A stretch of DNA of 5,231 nt, taken from assembly GCA_934692455.1 (NCBI GenBank), contig CAKUTY010000111.1, positions 1 to 5,231 on the forward strand. The letters are read 5' to 3'. How positions within the stretch are numbered: position 1 is the stretch's first letter; the number at the start of each line of letters is the position of its first letter. The translations under genes and the position numbers were made by a program. This stretch comes from an uncultured Erysipelotrichaceae bacterium (GTDB lineage Bacteria; Bacillota_I; Bacilli_A; Erysipelotrichales; Erysipelotrichaceae). The notes below the pieces were generated by a model, which worked only from the letters and a program-made list of their open reading frames with translations, was not told the origin of the DNA and made no database searches. Below, piece by piece: positions 1 to 4,668 of the stretch.

Positions 1-610
1 ACTTAGCCCATAATTCTTCTTCATGTTCCTTGCCAGCAGAACCTAATTGCTTCCAAGCTTCCATTAGTTCATCCATCTTAGCAGAGATTTCCTTGAAATT
101 AGTTAATTCGTTAGCCTTGATAGCTTCTTCAACTAATCTTTCTTTTTCTTCTTTATTCTTAGCGAATGATTCCTTTAAGTTTTCAAAGTAAGCCTTCTTA
201 TTTGCATAGAATTCATCTCTAGCAGCCTTGAATTCAGCCCATAAAGCATCATCCTTTTCCTTATCACCAGTTCTACCAGAAGCTTTCCACTTGTCCATAA
301 GTTCGTTCATCTTTAATGTAGCTTCCTTATAGCTCTTTGTAGAAATTTCCTTTGCTTCCTTGATGATGTCATTCTTCTTTTCTTCAGCAGATAATAACAT
401 ATCAGTTACTTTTGGAGCGATAGCTGACATGAAGCCGTCAAATTTATCATTAAGCTCTTTTTCAGCTAAAGATTCTTCTTCGCTACTAGCTTTTCTCCAT
501 CTCTTCTTAAGAGCTTCAACTTCTTGAGAAGTGATGCCATCTTCTTTGTTTGCTAGTTCTTCAGCTTTAGCAATAAGCTCGTTCTTTAATTCAATTCCTT
601 TTTCGTTCAT
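1..610 (-). CDS. DUF349 repeat protein, 3' end cut by window edge
   Basis: Reading leftward from the ATG at 608-610, an open frame of 203 codons runs off the left edge without a stop. The protein is soluble, very rich in Glu and Lys, and predicted almost wholly helical or coiled-coil, with no signal peptide or membrane segment. It carries repeats of the DUF349 type: a Trp-centred helix (W38, W108, W186) followed by an acidic segment with an LW-x-x-F core. The clearest unit is MNELMDKWKASGRTGD at 101-116 followed by LWAEFKAARDEF at 123-134. The next begins 78 residues later (MDELMEAWKQLG, 179-190), and the first unit (about 30-60) is degenerate. The family has no established biochemical function. 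The start is supported by AGAGG 10 nt upstream. It lies downstream of the ABC exporter on the same strand, 83 bp away, behind a weak terminator and its own promoter candidates, so it is probably transcribed separately. The family call is from motif recognition, not a search. Confidence 0.85.
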   Translation of the reverse strand, partial: MNEKGIELKNELIAKAEELANKEDGITSQEVEALKKRWRKASSEEESLAEKELNDKFDGFMSAIAPKVTDMLLSAEEKKNDIIKEAKEISTKSYKEATLKMNELMDKWKASGRTGDKEKDDALWAEFKAARDEFYANKKAYFENLKESFAKNKEEKERLVEEAIKANELTNFKEISAKMDELMEAWKQLGSAGKEHEEELWAK

Positions 611-620
611 ATGTTTTCAA

Positions 621-662
621 CCTCTATACTTTTCAATTATATATTTTTTTTAACAAATTATA
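621..662 (-). promoter_or_regulatory. Promoter candidates and ribosome binding site of the DUF349 gene
   Basis: On the minus strand a ribosome binding site AGAGG (621-625) lies 10 nt before the ATG at 610. Two perfect TATAAT hexamers lie upstream, at 636-641 and 657-662. The nearer one would start a transcript near 629 with a leader of about 19 nt that just includes the AGAGG. The farther one overlaps the foot of the ABC gene's hairpin and has a TTGAAG -35 candidate at 682-687 with a long 19-nt spacer. Neither -35 match is strong, so which hexamer is used is open. This is the only first-gene start in the window with both a leader and a Shine-Dalgarno sequence. Confidence 0.5.
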
Positions 663-684
663 AAGAGAATATTTAAATTCTCTT
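663..684 (-). terminator. Weak hairpin terminator after the ABC exporter
   Basis: A perfect 8-bp inverted repeat (AAGAGAAT / ATTCTCTT) with a 6-nt loop lies 9 nt beyond the exporter's stop codon. On the minus strand it is followed by a broken T-rich tract (TATAATTTGTT), not a clean T run. The stem has few GC pairs, so termination may be partial and some readthrough into the DUF349 gene is possible. On the plus strand no T run follows, so it would act only for the exporter transcript. Confidence 0.45.
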
Positions 685-693
685 CAAAATGTG

Positions 694-2409
694 CTATATA
701 TCCCTAAATTGAGACACGTAAAGTTCCTTATAAGTACCATTTTCGATATTCATAAGCTTTTCATGAGTACCACTTTCTTTAACTTTACCATGTTCAATAA
801 CCAAAATATTATCGGCATTCTTAATGGTAGATAGTCTATGGGCTACTACGATTGTAGTTCTTCCTTCCTTTAAAGTATCTAATGCTTCTTGGATCATGAT
901 CTCAGTTGTATTATCTAAGGCGCTGGTTGCTTCATCAAGAAGCAAGATAGGTGGGTTCTTTAAGAAGACTCTAGCGATAGATAATCTTTGTTTCTGACCA
1001 CCCGATAGCCTTACACCTCTTTCACCAATTTGAGTATCAAAGCCGTGTGGTAAGGACATAATGTAATCATAGATATTAGCTTTTTTACTAGCTTCTATTA
1101 TTTCATCCATGCTAGCTTCTAAGTTACCATAGGCAATATTTTCTTTAAATGTTCCTGAGAATAAGAAGACATCTTGTTGAACAATACCGATGTTTTTTCT
1201 TAAACAGTTCATCGTGATATCACTGATATTTTTATTATCAATTTCAATCGAACCTGAATCAATGTTGTAGAAACGAGGAAGTAAGTGACAAATGGTTGTC
1301 TTACCACCACCGCTTTCACCAACTAGGGCAACGGTTTGACCTTTCTTAACCTTGAATGAGATATCATCTAATACTTCATTACTGTCGTATTTGAAACATA
1401 CGTTCTTGAATTCAATATCACCATTTAAATCTTTATAGTCTTTTGCGTTTGGTGAATCATATTCTTCCTTTTCAGACATAACTTTTTCAAACTTTTCAAA
1501 ACCCGCAATACCTTCTTCTAATTGTTCGCTGAATTGAACTAGGGTAGTAACTGGTGTGATAAACAAGTTAATAGAAACAATAAATGTTGAATAGTCACCA
1601 AAGGTAATTAAACCCTTATATAAGAAGATACCACCTGATATTAAACAAATAACATTGAACAAGTCAGTGATAAATGATGTGCTTGAGTTAAATGTCGCAA
1701 AGCTCTTGAAGTGCAATTTTCTAGCTTCAATAAAATCTTTGTTGTAGCCATCAAACTTTTTCATTTCTAATTCACTATTGTTGAAGGCCTTAGTTACTCT
1801 AATACCACTGATAGAAGATGAGATACCGGCGTTGATACCTGACATCGCTTGTTTAGATATTCTAGATGCTTCTCTCATCTTTTTCCTAAGTTTCATTGAA
1901 ATGAAAAATAAGAAAGGTACTGAGGCAAAGATAATCAAAGTAAGATTTAAATTGATAGTTGCCAAGTAGATAAAAGATAAGATAATCATCAAAGTACACA
2001 TGATGACGTTTTCAGGACCATGGTGAGCTAATTCAGATATTTCGAAGATATCATTAGTTAAATTAGACATGATAGCTCCTGTCTCATGGTTATCAAAATA
2101 TGAATAAGGTAATCTTTGAATCTTCCTAAATAATTCCTTACGCATATCTGATTGAATCCTTACACCCATTACATGTCCATAGAATTGAACAAAGTATTTT
2201 AATAATGCTCGAACGATGTAAATAACTAATAAGATAATGCCAAACTTAATGATTAGATCATACTTTGAATTAGGGATGAAATCATTGAGCATGTTTCTTG
2301 TGATAATCGGATATACCATGGCACTTAATGAGATCAATAATGATGCCAACATGTCTGATATAAATAGTAATTTGTAGGGTTTGTAATATTTAATAAATTC
2401 TTTAAGCAT
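694..2409 (-). CDS. ABC exporter half-transporter (fused membrane and ATPase domains)
   Basis: The protein of 571 aa has the standard length and layout of a type IV ABC exporter of the BmrA/MsbA/LmrA kind, which works as a homo- or heterodimer in the cytoplasmic membrane. Six membrane segments lie at about 13-36, 52-75, 135-155, 156-172, 245-265 and 270-292. Coupling-helix regions are YFDNHETGAIMSNLTND (104-120) and GIRVTKAF (202-209). The ATPase domain (about 331-571) has an A-loop Tyr at 341, Walker A GESGGGKTT (364-372), Q-loop VQQD (410-413), signature LSGGQ (468-472), Walker B ILLLDE (488-493), D-loop SALD (496-499) and switch His524. All catalytic residues, including Glu493, are present, so the site should be fully active and a homodimer is plausible. 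No partner half-transporter is visible beside it. The substrate cannot be read from the sequence; drug, lipid and peptide are all possible. The first Met fits the family's usual N-terminus (MLKEFIKYYKPY). There is no Shine-Dalgarno sequence before it. Confidence 0.96.
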   Translation of the reverse strand: MLKEFIKYYKPYKLLFISDMLASLLISLSAMVYPIITRNMLNDFIPNSKYDLIIKFGIILLVIYIVRALLKYFVQFYGHVMGVRIQSDMRKELFRKIQRLPYSYFDNHETGAIMSNLTNDIFEISELAHHGPENVIMCTLMIILSFIYLATINLNLTLIIFASVPFLFFISMKLRKKMREASRISKQAMSGINAGISSSISGIRVTKAFNNSELEMKKFDGYNKDFIEARKLHFKSFATFNSSTSFITDLFNVICLISGGIFLYKGLITFGDYSTFIVSINLFITPVTTLVQFSEQLEEGIAGFEKFEKVMSEKEEYDSPNAKDYKDLNGDIEFKNVCFKYDSNEVLDDISFKVKKGQTVALVGESGGGKTTICHLLPRFYNIDSGSIEIDNKNISDITMNCLRKNIGIVQQDVFLFSGTFKENIAYGNLEASMDEIIEASKKANIYDYIMSLPHGFDTQIGERGVRLSGGQKQRLSIARVFLKNPPILLLDEATSALDNTTEIMIQEALDTLKEGRTTIVVAHRLSTIKNADNILVIEHGKVKESGTHEKLMNIENGTYKELYVSQFRDI

Positions 2410-2425
2410 GAATAAAATTATAACA
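2410..2425 (-). promoter_or_regulatory. Extended -10 promoter of the ABC exporter, probably leaderless
   Basis: On the minus strand TGTTATAAT (2417-2425) is a perfect extended -10 element (TGn plus TATAAT). Only 7 nt (TTTATTC) separate it from the ATG at 2409, so the expected transcription start falls at or one base before the start codon. No Shine-Dalgarno sequence fits in the gap, and no good -35 hexamer is seen 17 nt upstream, which is usual for extended -10 promoters. It shares the 57-bp gap with the divergent NusG-paralog promoter, so the two probably influence each other. Confidence 0.6.
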
Positions 2426-2426
2426 T

Positions 2427-2441
2427 TTTTGCGAATTTACT
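2427..2441 (+). repeat. Copy 1 of shared promoter motif TTTTGnnAATTTACT
   Basis: The 15 bases TTTTGCGAATTTACT match 13 of 15 with the minus-strand bases 4599-4585 in front of the polymerase gene; the two differing bases are adjacent. Both copies point toward the gene they precede (NusG paralog here, polymerase there) and both overlap the -35/spacer region. It could be a shared operator, but the motif is AT-rich and chance cannot be excluded with two copies. Confidence 0.35.
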
Positions 2442-2458
2442 CTTATTTAATATAGAAT
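2429..2458 (+). promoter_or_regulatory. Promoter of the NusG paralog, probably leaderless
   Basis: TTGCGA (2429-2434, 4 of 6 to the -35 consensus) is followed after 18 nt by TAGAAT (2453-2458, 5 of 6 to the -10 consensus). TATAGA at 2451-2456 with a 16-nt spacer is an alternative. Either would start transcription within a few bases of the ATG at 2467. The bases between (TATTTTAT region) contain no Shine-Dalgarno sequence. The element is back to back with the exporter promoter. Confidence 0.45.
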
Positions 2459-2466
2459 TATTTTAT

Positions 2467-3030
2467 ATGCAGGGATTTTCAGATGAGCTTAAACAAAGAA
2501 AAATTAATTTACTAGCTAACGGGTATGATGCTTATTGTCTTTTTACAATGACGGGACAAGAAAAGAAATTAGCTAATGAATTAAATAAAGAATATGACTT
2601 TCTTCTTGCGACACCAATGCTTAAAATGGCACATCGCTCTAAGAATGGTCAAAAATATGATGTAGAAGAACTTATGCTATCTAGCTATGTCTTTTTATAT
2701 ATGCCAAATGATAAAAAACCATTTGAGATTAAGTCTAATTATTATTCTTATAAGCTTCTTTCCTATAAGAATAATAATGGAAAACTAGTAGGTGGTGACT
2801 TAGAATATGCTAAGTGGGTTTTAGAAAACGAAGGTTTCTTACCTGTTTCAAAAGCTAAAAAAGTTGATGGCAAGGTTGTTATTATCGATGGCCCACTTAA
2901 GGAATTAGAAGGCTATATTGTTGAATATTCTAAAAAGAATCGCAATTGTTGTGTAGAATTAGAATTCTTGAACCAGAAGACTAAAGTATGGGTTCCTTTT
3001 GAATGGATTGATATTGATCTTGATCAATAA
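2467..3030 (+). CDS. Specialised NusG paralog (LoaP-like transcription antitermination factor)
   Basis: This 187-aa protein has the two-domain layout of NusG. The NGN domain spans about 20-125, with the opening strand and helix YDAYCLFTMTGQEKKLANEL (20-39) and the strand SYVFLYMP (73-80). A C-terminal KOW domain spans about 134-181, with VVIIDGPLKELEGYIVEYS at 137-155 and a closing strand VWVPFEWI. The KOW domain with IDGPLKELEG and basic KKNR (157-160) resembles LoaP-type paralogs more than housekeeping NusG. NGN domains bind RNA polymerase at the clamp and suppress pausing or termination; specialised paralogs act on selected operons. About 19 residues precede the NGN domain, an unusual N-terminal extension, but no in-frame start lies nearer to it. 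There is no Shine-Dalgarno sequence. Unlike many loaP genes it does not head an operon: the gene downstream is on the other strand, so any target must be elsewhere. Function is inferred from domain architecture. Confidence 0.82.
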   Translation: MQGFSDELKQRKINLLANGYDAYCLFTMTGQEKKLANELNKEYDFLLATPMLKMAHRSKNGQKYDVEELMLSSYVFLYMPNDKKPFEIKSNYYSYKLLSYKNNNGKLVGGDLEYAKWVLENEGFLPVSKAKKVDGKVVIIDGPLKELEGYIVEYSKKNRNCCVELEFLNQKTKVWVPFEWIDIDLDQ

Positions 3031-3322
3031 TTTTTAATTCAACAATATTCTTAAATAAAATCTTTTGTTTAACAATTTGTAACATCTTAGTATCGTAATT
3101 AAGCTTGGACAAACGTCCTTCCTTTTTGTAATACTTGCCATTGTCGAAATAGATAACAGAGATGTTGTTGCCAACTTCAATTTCATTTATAGTGCGATTT
3201 AATATCTCATAATCTTCATTGTCTAAGATTCTTTTTTCAACGACAACTTCTTCCTGCTTTTCAAGAAGTTCTCGATAACCATTCAAGGCATCGAAAGCCA
3301 TAAAAATTTCTGCTCTAGGCAT
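2981..3322 (-). CDS. YolD-family protein, partner of the Y-family polymerase
   Basis: The protein is 113 aa from the ATG at 3320-3322. YolD features are the N-terminal PRAEIFMAFDALNGYRELLE, a charged helical middle, and the strand-rich end NNISVIYFDNGKYYKKEGRL followed by ILFKNIVELKII. YolD-like genes (yqjX, yozL and yolD in Bacillus subtilis) sit beside Y-family polymerase genes. YolD has been proposed as a functional counterpart of UmuD, but its biochemistry is not settled. The chosen ATG overlaps the polymerase stop by 8 bp (ATGCCTAG) and has GGAGGA 4 nt upstream; an in-frame TTG at 3332-3334 overlaps that ribosome binding site and is rejected. The last 14 or so residues (DQDQYQSIQKEPIL) lie beyond the recognisable domain and are mostly encoded antisense to the end of the NusG paralog, with a 50-bp overlap, so they may be a recent extension. 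Confidence 0.85.
   Translation of the reverse strand: MPRAEIFMAFDALNGYRELLEKQEEVVVEKRILDNEDYEILNRTINEIEVGNNISVIYFDNGKYYKKEGRLSKLNYDTKMLQIVKQKILFKNIVELKIIDQDQYQSIQKEPIL
3012..3035 (+). terminator. Terminator-like hairpin over the stop codon of the NusG paralog
   Basis: TATTGATC (3012-3019) and GATCAATA (3022-3029) form a perfect 8-bp inverted repeat around a nominal TT loop (the innermost pair would open to make a CTTG loop). It is followed by ATTTTT. The repeat covers the last codons and stop of the NusG paralog and, on the other strand, codons of yolD. The T run follows only on the plus strand, so it would end the NusG-paralog transcript. The stem has only two GC pairs per arm, so efficiency may be low. 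Confidence 0.45.
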
Positions 3323-4568
3323 TGTGTCCTCCAATCAATTTGTTTCTTTTTCTACCAGTTGCCTTATCTAAATAGCTGGTTCCTGTTAATATAGCATTCT
3401 TACCATATTTTTGTTTAATATAAACCATAGCCTCTTGTGATTTATGTTCCTTTTCAATCTCTTCAATATCAGTAAATAAATCATATTCGGCATAATATTC
3501 ATCTTTTAAGTTACCAAAACTAATTCCTATCTTTCTTATTGGATAATTTATATTGATTATTCTTTTGTAAAGTAGGGTGAATTCATTTAAAAGAATCTTA
3601 TAAGAATTAGTGGTATTACTAATCTTATTACTACCAGAACTTGCTTTTATTACATCCTTAGAATAGCCGATATATAAGGATATATGATTAGTAACTACAT
3701 GTTTACTAGTTAGTTCTAAGACATTAGCCTCTACCATTTCCTTTAAGACGGTGTAGGCATCCTTATAGTTGTAGTCTTCAAAAAGAATTTGAGAATTAGA
3801 TATCGAATTAGCCTTAGGCTTATAAGCCTTGATATCACTGATACAAGTATCCTCTTTCCCATAGGCATGGTCTATTAAAGCCTTGGCATTGATACCAAAG
3901 AGCCTATATAAGACATTTTCTGGTGTTTGGGTAACACCATATAAGTCATAAACCCCAATGGAAGCTAATCTTTTAACCGTTCCTGGTCCTACCATCCAAA
4001 AGTCCGTTAAAGGTTGATGATGCCATAATGTTTGTTTAAAAACATCCTCATCTAAGTAGGCAATATTATCGCTTTTATGTTTAGCACAAATATCTAAGGC
4101 CACCTTACATAAAAACATATTAGTTCCTATACCACAGGTTGCGGTAATTGAAGTAGTCTTATAGATGTCATTGATAATCAGTTTGGCAATATCCTTAACA
4201 TTTAGTTTATATAAATTAAGATAAGGTGTAACATCGATAAAACATTCATCAATAGAATAAACATAAATATCTTCTTTACTGATATATTTAAGAATAATCT
4301 TATAGATTAAGGCTGAATATTCCATATATAAAGACATTCTAGGTGGGGCAATGATATATTCAATATTCTTGGGTATTTCAAAAATACGACCTCTACTTTT
4401 AACTCCTAACTTTTTAATAGCAGGTGTAGCAGCTAGAGTGATGGCACCTCCACCCCTTGTAGGATCGGCTACAACTAAATTTATTTTAAATGGATCTAAT
4501 CCTCTTTCGGCACATTCAACAGAAGCATAAAAAGATTTAAGGTCGATACATAAATATATTCTTTGCAT
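3315..4568 (-). CDS. Y-family translesion DNA polymerase (UvrX/YqjW, UmuC-like)
   Basis: This 417-aa polymerase belongs to the error-prone Y family that copies past DNA lesions at stalled forks. The palm carries Asp9 in CIDLKSFYASVE with steric-gate Tyr14, and the catalytic pair Asp107-Glu108 in YSIDECFIDVT. A helix-hairpin-helix thumb segment is FWMVGPGTVKRLASIGV (190-206), and the little-finger domain covers about 253-350. The C-terminus (YGKNAILTGTSYL at 388-400, then RNKLIGGHNA) is the hallmark of the UvrX/YqjW (PolY2) branch and not of DinB. A clamp-binding motif is expected around 361-365 but reads EYDLF, without the usual leading Gln. Length is normal and all catalytic acids are present. 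The gene is first in an operon with yolD (8-bp overlap) and divergent from a LexA-like repressor, so damage-induced expression is likely. The start Met opens the conserved first strand at once (MQRIYLCIDL). There is no Shine-Dalgarno sequence in front. Confidence 0.96.
   Translation of the reverse strand: MQRIYLCIDLKSFYASVECAERGLDPFKINLVVADPTRGGGAITLAATPAIKKLGVKSRGRIFEIPKNIEYIIAPPRMSLYMEYSALIYKIILKYISKEDIYVYSIDECFIDVTPYLNLYKLNVKDIAKLIINDIYKTTSITATCGIGTNMFLCKVALDICAKHKSDNIAYLDEDVFKQTLWHHQPLTDFWMVGPGTVKRLASIGVYDLYGVTQTPENVLYRLFGINAKALIDHAYGKEDTCISDIKAYKPKANSISNSQILFEDYNYKDAYTVLKEMVEANVLELTSKHVVTNHISLYIGYSKDVIKASSGSNKISNTTNSYKILLNEFTLLYKRIININYPIRKIGISFGNLKDEYYAEYDLFTDIEEIEKEHKSQEAMVYIKQKYGKNAILTGTSYLDKATGRKRNKLIGGHNA
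3327..3332 (-). promoter_or_regulatory. Shine-Dalgarno site deciding the yolD start
   Basis: GGAGGA on the minus strand lies 4 nt (5 nt from GGAGG) before the ATG at 3322. It is inside the last codons of the polymerase gene (Gly-Gly of IGGHNA). It places the yolD start at 3322 and, with the overlapping stop and start, indicates translational coupling to the polymerase. It is the strongest ribosome binding site in the window. Confidence 0.85.
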
Positions 4569-4574
4569 GTCTTT

Positions 4575-4602
4575 ATTATAAGAAAGTAAATTACCAAAAC
4601 AA
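4575..4602 (-). promoter_or_regulatory. Promoter of the polymerase-yolD operon, probably leaderless
   Basis: On the minus strand TTGTTT (4597-4602) is followed after 16 nt by a perfect TATAAT (4575-4580). Only 6 nt (AAAGAC) remain before the ATG at 4568, so the expected transcription start is at the start codon itself. There is no Shine-Dalgarno sequence. A 9-bp palindrome GTAAATTAC (4586-4594) sits in the spacer between the two hexamers, a classic place for a repressor to block RNA polymerase. Confidence 0.6.
4585..4599 (-). repeat. Copy 2 of shared promoter motif TTTTGnnAATTTACT
   Basis: Read on the minus strand this is TTTTGGTAATTTACT, 13 of 15 identical to 2427-2441 in front of the NusG paralog. 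It covers the spacer and part of the -35 of the polymerase promoter and contains the palindrome GTAAATTAC. A related AAGTAA occurs as a direct repeat on the plus strand at 4584-4589 and 4601-4606, 17 bp apart. It is a candidate operator for the neighbouring repressor; no binding data can be read from sequence. Confidence 0.35.
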
Positions 4603-4631
4603 GTAAGATTTGGGAAAAAATAAAAAACTTT

Positions 4632-4651
4632 TATTTAATTATTCCTAAATA
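4632..4651. promoter_or_regulatory. Candidate operator: inverted repeat in front of the repressor gene
   Basis: TATTTA and TAAATA form perfect 6-bp arms around an 8-bp centre (ATTATTCC), at the place where a -35 element for the repressor gene would lie. XRE-type repressors usually bind such two-fold symmetric sites and control themselves. The arms are pure A/T in an AT-rich gap, so chance is a real alternative. A looser 33-bp imperfect symmetry from GGAA (4613) to TTCC (4645) overlaps it. Confidence 0.25.
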
Positions 4652-4652
4652 T

Positions 4653-4660
4653 GTGATAAA
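4653..4660 (+). promoter_or_regulatory. Possible -10 element of the repressor gene
   Basis: GATAAA (4655-4660), one base after a TG, makes a weak extended -10 (TGTGATAAA from 4652). It ends 8 nt before the ATG at 4669, and no convincing -35 or Shine-Dalgarno sequence is present. If used, the transcript would begin within about two bases of the start codon, like the other first genes here. Confidence 0.35.
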
Positions 4661-4668
4661 TTCTAGAT

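Noticed and set aside
1778..1969. Open frame of 63 codons on the plus strand
   Set aside because: It lies wholly antisense to the membrane domain of the ABC exporter, has no ribosome binding site or family likeness, and its hydrophobic look mirrors the exporter's codons.
2410..2466. Riboswitch or LoaP-type leader RNA before the NusG paralog
   Set aside because: The whole gap is 57 bp and is filled by two divergent promoters; no structured leader fits before the ATG.
3323..3334. TTG start giving YolD four extra residues
   Set aside because: The TTG overlaps the GGAGGA that serves the ATG at 3322; the family's conserved N-terminus begins at that ATG.
4586..4606. Classic Firmicutes LexA box in front of the polymerase
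   Set aside because: No CGAAC...GTTCG-type sequence is present here or elsewhere in the 100-bp gap, in line with the repressor's XRE-type and not LexA-type DNA-binding domain.
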